Part shown: positions 11,396 to 21,300 of the stretch, in pieces
How the letters are laid out: each line of letters starts with the position of its first letter
How positions within the stretch are numbered: position 1 is the first letter of the stretch
Assembly (NCBI GenBank): GCA_030533445.1
Contig: CM060080.1
Span: forward strand, 5,212,052-5,276,051
Origin: Cyprinodon diabolis
Lineage: Eukaryota; Chordata; Actinopteri; Cyprinodontiformes; Cyprinodontidae
DNA: 64,000 bases
Direction of reading: 5' to 3'
Position numbers and translations under genes: made by a program
Notes under the pieces: generated by a model
What the model was told of the DNA's origin: nothing
The model's database searches: none
The model's input: the letters and a program-made list of their open reading frames with translations, nothing else

Positions 11396-11535
11396 TACAC
11401 TGCAAAATAAATAAAGGGAACATTCAAATAACCCATCCTAGATCTGAGTGAAGGAAATATTCTCAATGAATACTTGTTCTGTACAAACTTCCATGTGCTT
11501 TAAACTAAATCACAAACAAATCATCAATCTGACGT
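11396..11535 (-). mobile_element. Tc1-like transposon, 3' terminal fragment
   Basis: TACACTGCAAAATAAATAAA begins a Tc1/mariner-type terminus known in many fishes. The next about 110 bases (ATCCTAGATCTGAGTGA, TTGTTCTGTACAAA, AATCATCAAT) correspond on the opposite strand to the 3' untranslated end of the larger copy at 18788-21230. Only this end remains; the transposase part is absent. Confidence 0.7.
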
Positions 11536-12315
11536 AGAAGTTTTGAGTCAGGGGCTTATGCATTTTTTTGCGTGTGTTTATAAGGTTCATTTATAAAGTT
11601 ATGGTATTCTTTATTTCAATAAAGTACACCATAATAATGATCAGGCATTTACATTTTAAGTGTGTTTTTTGGTTAACTTCTTACATTAAACTGCTAAAGT
11701 AACATTGCATATTCCTTTAAATACTTTTTTTTCTAGAGCTCCATTAGCTGTTACTGCCATTAAAAACTGAATAAGTAAGTGCTTACAACATAGCTTACAG
11801 TTTGATTCATATTAGCCTTGAAATGCACCCTACCATTCTTATATCAATGACATTGAATAGTATATCACAGTTAAAACCGGTCCCCTGTACATGCTAAAAA
11901 AAATTCCTTTTTAAGAGTACATAACTGCCATTTTCTGAAGAATCATTGAAAAGATTAAAAATATTTTTAAATATTATCCAATGAAAACACTATTTTATCT
12001 ACCTCTTTAAATTGCATGCAATGGTTTGAACATGTATCAGTTGTTGTTCTAAATTAGTGTTAAAGCCAATTTTTAACTTTGGTTCACAAACATAAACATT
12101 CACACTCAACCATGATGGAGAACAGCAGCAGTTAGAGTTTTATTGACATGAACAAACATACATAAACAGACATTAGTCAGAGCCTGGTGGAAGACAGTGG
12201 TTCTGAATGCATTAAATCTAAGCAGGTAGCTCTAGGTTACTGATAGTTTTCACCCAGAGTCTGACACTGGTGGTGGAGCAGAGGCGGAAGAATGAGGGAA
12301 GCCATTGCCAGGCTG
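11536..12315. other. AT-rich non-coding DNA, no gene seen
   Basis: I see short A/T runs only. No recognised repeat, gene or RNA. Confidence 0.55.
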
Positions 12316-13420
12316 GTGGAAATAGTTTAGTTCTATTGCACAATTCAGCACAAGGACAAATCAAAGTGCTTTACATGAATTTATCAATAATATAGAGGAA
12401 AGATAAAAGCAGGATAAAAGCAAATACAGAGTATGGTTGAACTAGAAGACCTAAGTGGTCTGGGAGGTTGATACACTGACAACAAATCTGTTAGGTATTG
12501 AGGTGCTGATCCAGTGATTTATAGATTAACAGAAGGATTTTAAAGTCTATTCTGTGACCTACACAGAGCCAGTGGAAAGTCTTCAGAACTGGACTGATGT
12601 GTTCTACTTTCTAGTTCTAGTGAGAACAGCTGCAGCTGTTTTAGGGATTTTTTAGGCAAATCTCTGAAGACACTGTTGCAGCAGTTAATTCTACTAAAGA
12701 TAAATGCTTAAATTAGTTTTTCTAGATTCTTGGACATTAGACCCTTAATGGAAATGTTCTTCAGAGTTCATCATGGCACAAAGATTTATCCCATAATCAG
12801 TAGTTTCTAACTGGTCTATTACCTCAGTTTTGTTTTTATTCAGTTGGGGAATGCTATGGCCCATCTAGCCAAAGATCTGAGTCATGGTCATAGTCACCTG
12901 GTGGCATTATGATGTAAAGCTGTGAGTCACCAGCATAGTTATGGTAACTGATGTTATGTTTGCTATAATCTGAGCTAAAGGGGGCATGTAGATATTGAAA
13001 AAGGAGTGTCCCCATAATGGAGTCTTAAGGAACCCCACATGTGATTTTTCTGGTCTCTCATTTAAAGTTCTTGACCTTCAGGTAGGATTTAAACCACTCC
13101 TGTGCTGTACCAGAAAGACAGATACAGTTTTCCATACTCTCTAAAAAAAATTAAGTGAGGAACAGTATCAAACTGTGAACTGAGGTCCAATAATACCAGC
13201 ACTGTGGTTCTTCAAGAGTCTAAATTTATACAAATGTCATTGAACACCTTAATGAGGGCAGTCCCTCTGCCCTGGTTGGCACAGAAACCTGGTAGACATC
13301 AAAGCAGCTGGTCAATGTTAAGAAGGCATTTGACTGGAAAAACACATTTTTTAATTTACTGATGAATGGGGAGGTTTGATATGGGCCTGTAGTTCTGAAA
13401 GGGTTAATTTGTTCATTAAT
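12316..13420 (-). pseudogene. Decayed L2/Maui-like LINE reverse transcriptase
   Basis: Read on the minus strand this is the C-terminal half of the reverse transcriptase and the 3' UTR of a fish L2/CR1-group non-LTR retrotransposon. The palm motif that is normally CGVPQGS is present near 13026-13041, with a stop in place of Q. It is followed by LLF and, in another frame, NIYM, showing a frameshift. The catalytic YADD box is changed to YAGD at 12926-12937, followed by SQLY and PPGDYD. The left end (12322-12430) resembles the LINE 3' UTR with AAAGTGCTTTACA-like text. Multiple stops and frameshifts mean it is dead. No target duplication was identified. Confidence 0.8.
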
Positions 13421-14461
13421 TTGCTACTTTTTTTCAACAATATTTAGATAATTGCTGTTGTCAATGCCTAGTGGAAAACACCCAATATAAGGTATGTGTG
13501 TAAGATTTGAATCACTCTAAAATCTGCACTGCAAATGTTTTTAATAAAACCTGTGGCTAAAACATTAAGAAAACATTAAAGAAGAGGAGCTTAGGTAATG
13601 AACAGTTTATTTTAAACCTTTGCAGTTTATTTGGCAAAATTTGAGTTTACTCCAACTGGAGAGCGTATTGGTACTGGAGTTGACTTTGTGATCGAGTTGA
13701 CGTTTGGACATTATTTGTAAACAGTTAAGAGTTTTTATGTGTATTAACTAACACCCAGACTTCATTTGTCACCATTTACTTTCATAAGAACTGTTTAGAG
13801 TTCCTTAGTTTTCTTTAATCGTAAATATTTGACTTAGTTGAGAAGAAAAGTTGAGAAGAAAACAATAGCAAGAAATATGCAAGGTTATTGTAAATGTATT
13901 CCTTATATGTGAGAAGTTTGTGTTTTGGAAAAGTTATGCCCATGTCACTATTAATCTATTGTCATAATGCCATTGCCAAATAGGAGTTGCAGAAGGCAAT
14001 ATTCATTAAATATTAAAAAGCATAAATGCATTTAATTATATTACAAAGACGGAAGACAGATTCAAAGTTAGCAACACTGGTGTGAAAATGTATTTGCCCT
14101 TTTGCAGACTACCAATATTTTTGCCTTTTCTACTCAGTGGAACTTTTTACCATATCTTCCGCACTTATAAGAGTGCAGCAGTTTAAAAGATGGCTGGATT
14201 TTGTTTTTGATTTATGGACAGTTCAGTCCCTATTGTTACTTCAATCTGTTCAATTTTCAACTTGTATTTACTTGTACTTCCACTAGTCGAACATAATATA
14301 ATAAACAAGGCTGTCTGATTTTGTTTTTGTTTTCATTTTATGGGGACAAACAAAGAAATAAAATTAGAATTTTGTGGATCCAGAAATGATCAATTATTAT
14401 AAAGTTTTATAAGTTTTCCCTTCTCAATTATGCATGTATTCATGTGGCATTATGCTTGAGA
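13421..14461. other. AT-rich non-coding DNA, no gene seen
   Basis: The region includes a sequence resembling the end of a fish repeat near 13500-13560, but I cannot assign it. No gene is visible. Confidence 0.5.
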
Positions 14462-14672
14462 TGCAGTGTCTCGTTCCTTTTTTTTTTTTTTTTTTTTACA
14501 GTGTCCTGTCTGGCAAGGTGGCAATAAGAATAATTGCCAAAAGGAGCCCAACAGATTTTACTTTCACAAGTGTAGCGGTATGGCAATTGCCATACTGCTC
14601 CACTTGTTTCATGCATATAAATTGCTTTATTATAATTATGCAGGGAGTTTTACAGTTCATATGGACACTGCA
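14462..14672. mobile_element. Candidate MITE with central 42-bp palindrome
   Basis: TGCAGTGTC (14462-14470) and GACACTGCA (14664-14672) are exact inverted repeats; an alternative inner pair is 14499-14506 and 14663-14670. Near the middle is a 42-bp palindrome (14566-14607) whose 21-base arms match at 19 positions, with the uninterrupted core GTATGGCAATTGCCATAC. A 17-to-20-base T tract lies near 14478-14497. No clear target duplication was found, so the element call is tentative; the palindrome is certain. Confidence 0.55.
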
Positions 14673-14765
14673 ATGTAAGTAGAGCAGAAAAACAGAAGAA
14701 GAAAAAGGAAAAAGAAAAAGAAAGGACAAAAGATGAAAGAAAGAGGAGATAGGAAGGAGACAATG
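14673..14765 (+). repeat. Purine-rich low-complexity tract
   Basis: Almost uninterrupted A/G with AAAAAG and GAAAG units. It encodes nothing believable in either direction. Confidence 0.85.
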
Positions 14766-15040
14766 ACAAAACATTTTCAGTCTGCTTCATCACCTGTAAC
14801 GAGATGAAAAAACTAACAGCACAACCGAAAGACATGGTACGAGATATACAATAAAGCAACACCTTGAAACTATCGCTAAAGTAATATTATTAAGTCTGAC
14901 ATGTACTCTGTGTTACCTGAAGATATGAATGTGGGGTTTCTGTTTGGAAGTGAATCTCTAAGTACCTGAAGCCTAGCACCTGTAGTTGTTTGTGAGGGTG
15001 AACTTGTGCATGTAAAGTTTTAACCATAGAAAAAATGCTC

Positions 15041-15735
15041 AATAGTGGTTGTGGAGAGCCGGAGAGGCACACCCCCCAGAGCACTGAGTCCAGCGCCGGG
15101 AGACCCAAATCCCCAGGCGCCCAAAGGGACCCCAGAAGCGAAGGCACCAAGGAGGGGCCAGCCCCGGAAATCATACCCCCACCAAGGGAGGAGGAGAGAC
15201 AGCCACGAAGAAGCCCCCCAGCCACCGCCATGCCGGCGCCCCGGGAAGCCGCGGGGACGAGTCCGCGGGCCCCACCGGCAGCCGGCAACCCTGAAGTAGA
15301 GCCGGGCACTGAACACCGGCCCCCCCACGGCACCGACCGAAACGCCCCAGCCCCACAGAGCACCGAAACACGCCCCGCCCCCCGGCACCAAGCCCCGGCG
15401 ACCGGCCGCAACACCCACCGCGACCGCACCACCCAGGAAAAACACACAGGCGGCCCCGCGAGCGCCGCGGGACCCCCCCAAAACGCCCCCCCCCCCCGGC
15501 CAAAAGCGCAGTCCCACCCCACAAAGACTGACGCCAACAGCGCGCAACGCAACACACCGCGCACAAAATCAACCCAAGAGCAGAAAAGCTGCCCGGCGCA
15601 AAACCGCAAGAAGAGCAGACCGCAGCTGGCGCAACCACCCCCCCCCAGCAGCCCGAGGGGCAGCACAAAGCCAGAGCGGAGCGAACCACGCCGCTCCCCC
15701 ACCGGACGAAGCCAAAGCAGCACAGCCACGTCCGC
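15041..15735 (-). repeat. GC-rich, strand-skewed block of unknown family
   Basis: About 700 bases of C/A-rich and T-poor plus strand (G/T-rich, A-poor minus strand) with long C runs, for example near 15486-15498. It is sharply different from the AT-rich flanks. The lack of T on the plus strand removes stop codons, so long frames are open in several phases on both strands (261 codons plus, 312, 175 and 172 codons minus). Their proline/arginine- or glycine-rich products are typical compositional artefacts. I have an impression of similar GC-rich blocks as the 5' part of repeated elements in other fish genomes, read on the minus strand. The left flank down to about 14890 may belong to the same element. 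Family not established. Confidence 0.5.
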
Positions 15736-15783
15736 CGTTCCTAAACCAAAATGTATCTTTTTAAATGGACATTTTGTAGTTCT

Positions 15784-15817
15784 ACTCATGCCTCTACTCT
15801 CGTGTAGAGGCATGAGT
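15784..15817. repeat. Perfect 14-bp hairpin beside the GC-rich block
   Basis: ACTCATGCCTCTAC (15784-15797) is the exact reverse complement of 15804-15817 with a 6-base loop TCTCGT. It sits about 50 bases outside the edge of the GC-rich block. It could be a repeat terminus or a transcribed stem-loop. Confidence 0.8.
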
Positions 15818-15829
15818 TGATATGGCAAA

Positions 15830-17561
15830 GTGTTGTAAACAAAAAGACTGACACTGCTTGTTCACTCTTCAGAATAAAAATACTTTTATTATATCTTTGA
15901 AACCAAAAAAAAAAAATGCAATAAGATTAAGATGCATTATAGGTTCCTCACAATAATTATGAGACTAAATCTACATTTTGCTGTAATACTACAAATTCAT
16001 GATCATTTTCTTCTCCATTCCAGTTAAGCTTTTCCACACAGTCAGACAGCCAGAGTGCAATCTGGGTGTGTACTCATAAGCCTCACTTCCTGCACAGCCG
16101 GGGGCAGTGTTTGGACTCTTTTTACGAGAGGAAGGTGTCTGAAGGAGATGAAGCTCTCAGACCTACTCTCACTATCTCTCTCTTGGTTGCATTTAGATTA
16201 GTCAGAGCATGATGACTCAGCCATTTGTCACTGACACAGTAACAACCTACCATAGGCTTTTCTAGACACCAGGTGAACCAATAAAATCTCAGCTTTGGTG
16301 TCCTCAGGCCAACAGAAACGCAATTTATCTACAAACAGCAGTGCATGAAAAAAAGATCCTCTGTAAAACATCCCACCAGAGGGGTGTATCAGGTTCTGTA
16401 TCTTATTTAATAAATCTGCCACCTCCACTGCAGCCAGTTACATATATTTAAAATGACCCTTTAAGGAAAAACACATACATTTTATGATCGTGAAAGAACC
16501 CCAGCAGCAGTGATGGAGACTAAACTTAGTTTAAAATTAAATATGTGTTTATACAACTGCGAGTTGTCAGCCTTGCATGTTAAAGTAGCAGTGTCTGCCT
16601 TTATTGTGTTTAGTAATTTGTTTTTGAAGCGCTGTTATTGCTATTCATGGTTTTGAGGCAGCAAATGGCTCCCCCTGCCCATCTATAATAATTGAGGGGC
16701 CTGAGGAAGATTACTCCAGCCTAGAAATAAAACAGATCTTGAAGGAAATGGCAAGAAAGGAGAAGGATGGGGGAGAGAGAGCAGGAAGGAATATATTTGG
16801 AATAGCATTAGCCCACATGTCTGCAATTCATGATTGACATTTTAAGAGCCTTAGAAAGCTACAGATGTGGTTCATGCCAGAAAAATTATTCCTTTTTTAC
16901 AAGCAGATGTGACTATTTAGTGTTCTATTATGTTTATTTACATGTTTTCTTCTGTGTGAGCCATGTATAAGCCGGGCAAAGGAGGCAAATGTGATTGAAC
17001 AAGCACACGCTGAGCTTGCAGGGGGTATTGATTAATTTATAGATACATGGATGTTAAACACTTATCAGGCTGCTTGAACAAGTCCAGACAAGTTATTAAA
17101 ATTAGATTTATCTATCAGTTTTGGTTTTTATGCTTTTGAATATAAAGTCTTCAGTTAAAGATGGGGGGAGAGCATAAATAAACATATTATGTCATTATTT
17201 GAATAAGATATCTCCATAACAACTCAATTGGATTAATTTTCTGACTTTTAGTAGGACATTCTATAACCTATAGTTTTATTTGTGTTTGTTTTTAACCATT
17301 CAGTGTGCTGAGTTGTGTAAGTGTGTTCACATTTCTCTTCCTCAGGGTGTGTCTAGCAGGGTAAGCCTCCAGCTGGTGCCACTTATTTGCAATCAGGAGT
17401 CAGTTTTTAGGGGGGCACATTCCCTAGGACAGATGCAAGGTGGTTAACTTCTTTACCTGTGGAGACCTACTTACTAGCTCTGCTGTGTATGCAATATCCC
17501 TGTTCAGAAAACCTACCTTCCTTGTCCCCCTTTTCTGCTACAGTTGGTAATCTCCCAGTTT
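15830..17561. other. Non-coding DNA; possible conserved stretch 16020-16450
   Basis: No gene is supported. A 66-codon minus-strand frame (16228-16428) has no recognisable domain. 16020-16450 is less AT-rich and could be conserved non-coding DNA. The rest is AT-rich with purine-rich stretches near 16750-16795. Confidence 0.4.
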
Positions 17562-17566
17562 GTCCC

Positions 17567-18375
17567 TGTCATGATTTTATCTAAAGCTCGGACCCACATG
17601 CAGTGAAGCCAAACAGAGAGACACAGAGTAAAGGTTTTAACGGGTTTTATTGAAAGGTATCTTAGAGTTCGGTGCAGAGTTCTACCGAACTCTGCTCGGC
17701 CGGAAAACTGAAAGACGAGGGGAAGACAGACTGTTAGATTCAGGCTCAGTGGGGAATTGGAGTTGTTAATCTTGAAGGAGAGGATTTGTTGCCACTCACG
17801 TTTCCAGAGAAGGAGAGAGGCGGAACAGGGTTTACCCAGAACTCGGACGGAGTTGAATGATGCAGCCGCTGGTTGCAACTCAGTTTTCCTGTGGTACTTG
17901 AACGGGTCGTGGTGAAGATGACTTCCTTACTCAGAGAGTGATCTCAGCGTGCTCAAAGGTGGCTGGATCCAAACCTCCTGTTTGGAATCCGTCGCTCAGT
18001 GTAAGACTCAGTTGATCCCACTTGGGAGAAGGCGGTCCGAAAAGGTCCAGTTTGCAGGAAGGCTTCCTGCCGAAAGGCAAAGAACAAACAAAGTTGAGAC
18101 TCAGGGAGAAACAAGCGCTCAGTTAAACTCAGCTTGGCTAGAGAACAAAAAGTCAAAATGCAAAAACTCAGATTTGACTCAGCATAAACAAGGCTTGGCT
18201 AGAGTGCCCCAAACTGGCAAACACTCTGCCGTCAAAGTAGTGGCAACCAACAGCTTAAGAACACTCCGGTGATGAGGCAACAGCTTGCAGGTGTGTGAGG
18301 AGGCGAACCTGGTGGTGGTAGGGAGAAACACAAAAGACAAGACGAACAGACAAACACAAAAACTGGGATCTGACA
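17567..18375 (-). mobile_element. Solo LTR C, Ty3/gypsy-type, minus strand
   Basis: On the minus strand the segment starts TGTCAGATCCCAG and ends AAAATCATGACA, with the perfect 5-bp duplication GTCCC (17562-17566, 18376-18380). The minus-strand AATAAA signal is at 17651-17646, followed by CTGCATGTGGGTCCGAG. The body is homologous to LTR B in the opposite orientation about 10 kb away. No gag-pol sequence is attached, so it is a solo LTR. Short open frames inside it are not genes. Confidence 0.88.
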
Positions 18376-18787
18376 GTCCCCTTGCTTCCTATTGGAGCCC
18401 TCCACCTACCTGTCCAGACTGCCTTGTATCATTAAAGAAAGTAAGTTATCCAAACCACTGACTCTATAACCTTCAGTTGGCCAAATCATATTACAGAGGA
18501 TCCATCTACTTCCTCCGTCTGCTCCTCCTTTTGAGAACACACCTGTCCACCCCTATCACTGAAAATTATATTAAATCTAGGACCAGGTTGATTTGAAAAT
18601 ATTGTTTTAATTCATTGAGTAATGTCATATATTGAAAAAGATAGTGTATACTGCACTGTTAAACCATAGGTGCTAAATGTGCAGATTAGACATTCCCCTA
18701 AATGCTGTCAGCTGCTAGTGGCTCCCAGTTGTTGGTTAATTGTCTTGACTCATTCTAGTTTAGATAATTTTACATCACCTCTCTGCT

Positions 18788-19125
18788 TTTGAAAGATGAG
18801 CAAAAAAAATAATTTTTTGTTGTTATTATATAGTTTTTAATACATGTCAATAACACAATATAACTAATTAAATCAAACTTCTGTGAAATCAAGCTGTCCA
18901 CTTAGGAAGCAACAATGATTAACAATCATTTTCACAACGTTGTTGCGCTAATACATTAGACAACAATTATTGGCAATTAGCAAGACACACTCGTTAAAGG
19001 AGTGGTTCTGATGGTGGGGACCATGCACCACTTCTCAGTACCTATGCTTTCTAGCTGATGGCCACTTTTGAATTTTGATGGTGCTTTCACCCCCGCGGTA
19101 GCATGAGATGGACATTACAACTAGG
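18788..19125 (+). mobile_element. Tc1-like transposon, 5' part of an interrupted copy
   Basis: The left end GATGAGCAAAAAAAATAA is a decayed Tc1-type terminus. It is followed by recognisable 5' untranslated text of a common fish Tc1-like element (CTTCTGTGAAATCAA, CTGTCCACTTAGGAAGCAAC, AATTAGCAAGACAC, AAAGGAGTGGTTCTG, CCACTTCTCAGT, GGTAGCATGAGATGG). It breaks off near 19125 and the element resumes near 20631, so about 1.5 kb of foreign DNA separates the two parts. Confidence 0.72.
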
Positions 19126-20630
19126 TAGACCATTTCTATTGCACCAAAAAGGACATTATGCAGCATATCAATACTTTACTAAGGTGTACATAAGAATCTT
19201 ATATGCTCTCAATTATAGTACAATTTTGATGGGTTTAAAGAGGATGCTATAAATTCAAAATGGACGTATACCAAAAACCAATCAAACATATACTAAGTTA
19301 TCACACCAGTATATTTATATGAATGCCAACAACAACAATCATTATAAACACTTTATAAAAACAAAACATAATTTCATGTACAGGTTTACTTTTTATACAT
19401 ACATTTTGCCCTTCTGTGGCTTTGTATAGGCAAATCTGTTTTGATTAGTTGAATATTGTGTCACAAATCTAAAAAAATTATGTATCAGTTTCATAATGGA
19501 GAAGTTATTAGCCAGCTTTATTTTTTATATATAAAAACTATTTTGTTCCTGGGAATGTGTTTATTTAAGAGCAAACATCTAGAAAAAGTACACTATATTA
19601 TATTATTTTCCATGTGAATCCCAGATTTTTCATTCTGCTTTGCCTTTTCTAAAAAGTACTTTAAATCATTGCTACTTGTCTTTATCCATGCTGGGCCAGA
19701 TCCTGAAGTTTGAAAAAGGAGAGAGGAAAGCAGAATAAAGCCTTAGCCTTGATGCATGCATTTAGCCAAGCCTTTATGCTAAACCAGCGCCCTCTATTGG
19801 CCAGCCACCACTGTTGTATGTAGTCAATACATTTTGGTGCCACAGAGCATAACATGTGGATTTAAATGCCAAAGAAAATATTTGAACAGGTAACATACAT
19901 AATAAAATAGTCAAATCTTTAAACAACAAATGAGAGAGTAAAAAAAAAAAAATTCAACTGCGCAAAAAATATTGCTTTTTTAAAGTGGGAAAGTTTGGAA
20001 CTTGTCTTCAGTGTCTGTGAGTGTGCAGCAGATCTGGGTCATCCCTTTAGCTGTCGGTGAGTCACTAAAAATCTCCCGGTCCACTTTCATGCTACAGTCT
20101 AAACTTCATTAGGACTAGTGATGTTTTGCAGTATGGTCCACCTTGCACAGCCCTCTCTGAAAGGGTATGTTTATTATTTTTATGTTAATCGGTCCAAACA
20201 TTCGATTTAATTGCAGCTTTCCTTCGACTGCTTACGTCCAAATCGGACTGACAAAATGTGCAGATGCCATGGAATGAGTCTCTACTACTTTTCTTTGTAA
20301 ATTCAGGATCTTTTATGCATTCAGAGTTAAACAAGGTCTTGCGTTTTGGCATGATGCTTCCTTTCTGTCAATGTATAAATTAGCAGCGCTCTGGTCCTTG
20401 TTTACTTTTATAACCAATGACAAGCAGATATTTATCTGACACAGCACCACTCTTATCCAATCATCTGTTTGACCATATATTCAATGGATTTTTTGGATTC
20501 TATAATTAGATTTTTTGCTGGAGCTCAGCCAACTGAAAAAAAAAAATCTGCTCTTCAAGCCTTGTGCCACGTAAAGGAGGACAAATATGCACTAGACAGT
20601 GCAATGAAAATCCGGACTGAGTGGAATGAG
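19126..20630. other. 1.5-kb unidentified DNA splitting the Tc1-like transposon
   Basis: The segment lies between two parts of a single Tc1-like element in the same orientation. It has no reading frame of note; a 69-codon frame at 20469-20678 runs into the transposon. Parts near 20040-20460 have the irregular GC content of a decayed DNA transposon. I could not find inverted ends or a target duplication. Confidence 0.45.
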
Positions 20631-21230
20631 TGGCACATCAATGTGAGCTTTAGCAAGAAGGTTTGCTGTGTTTGTTAGAGTAATGTCCAGAGGATGGAGG
20701 CCCCACCAAGAGACAAGCCACTACTCCATGACATCATGTCTTGATCCATCAACCTCCTGGACAGACCACAGACTGTCCAGGAGGTGCCAGATGATTTGGT
20801 CCAGGTGTGGGAGGAGATCGCTCAGGGGATCATCCGCCACATCATCAGGAGCAAGCCTAGGCTCTGTAGGGAGGTCAAAAAGACTACAGGTCACACACAA
20901 TACTGAGCCAAATTTGGACCTATTTTAAGAACGTTACATCATAGTTTGATCAGCCTGTAGTGTGTTTTCATTTTAACCCTTTAAAGCCAAATATATCATA
21001 TTTTTGTTCAATGAGTGTTTTTTTTTTCTCTTTCATTTGTCCAAAAGCTCAATCACAAAATTTCTAATCTATTATTTCATGGTCCAGGTTTTAAAGGGTT
21101 AACTGTGCATGTTACTCCAAATCCAGGCCTCAATTGGTTAAAAATGTTATTTCCATTGAAGATTTTTGTGTCATTTTGTTGTCGGCACATTCAAATTTGT
21201 ACAGAACAAAGTGCTCAGTGAGAATCTTTA
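20631..21230 (+). pseudogene. Tc1-like transposase remnant and 3' end
   Basis: GGCACATCAATGTGAGC followed by GCAAGAAGGTTTGCTGTG encodes the helix-turn-helix part of a Tc1-like transposase. After an internal deletion near 20727, the C-terminus of the DDE transposase follows: HDIMS, an in-frame stop (20742-20744), then PQTVQEVPDDLVQVWEEI and RHIIRSKPRLCREV, ending at the stop 20904-20906. The catalytic DDE residues lie in the deleted part. The 3' untranslated end continues to about 21230, interrupted by a small MITE (20977-21098), and the terminal repeat has been lost into an AT-rich tract. Dead copy; family recognised from memory. Confidence 0.8.
20977..21098. mobile_element. 122-bp TTAA MITE nested in Tc1-like element
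   Basis: The ends CCCTTTAAAGCC and GGTTTTAAAGGG are inverted repeats matching at 11 of 12 positions, flanked on both sides by TTAA (20973-20976, 21099-21102). Removing it joins the 3' untranslated text of the surrounding Tc1-like element. A TTAA target is used by piggyBac and Kolobok transposases. A related but longer element is at 38302-38925. Confidence 0.8.
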
Positions 21231-21300
21231 AATATAATAATTATATAATAATATAATTATATAATAATATAATAATATAATATAATAATAATAAATAATT
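21231..21300. repeat. AT-only low-complexity tract (ATAATAT units)
   Basis: About 70 bases of A and T in irregular ATA/ATATA units that replace the right terminus of the Tc1-like element. Confidence 0.9.

Noticed and set aside
14890..15828. Long open frames of 312, 175 and 172 codons (minus) and 261 codons (plus)
   Set aside because: The plus strand lacks T, so stops are absent in most phases; the products are Gly/Cys- or Pro/Arg-rich with no domain. Overlapping frames on both strands show a composition effect.
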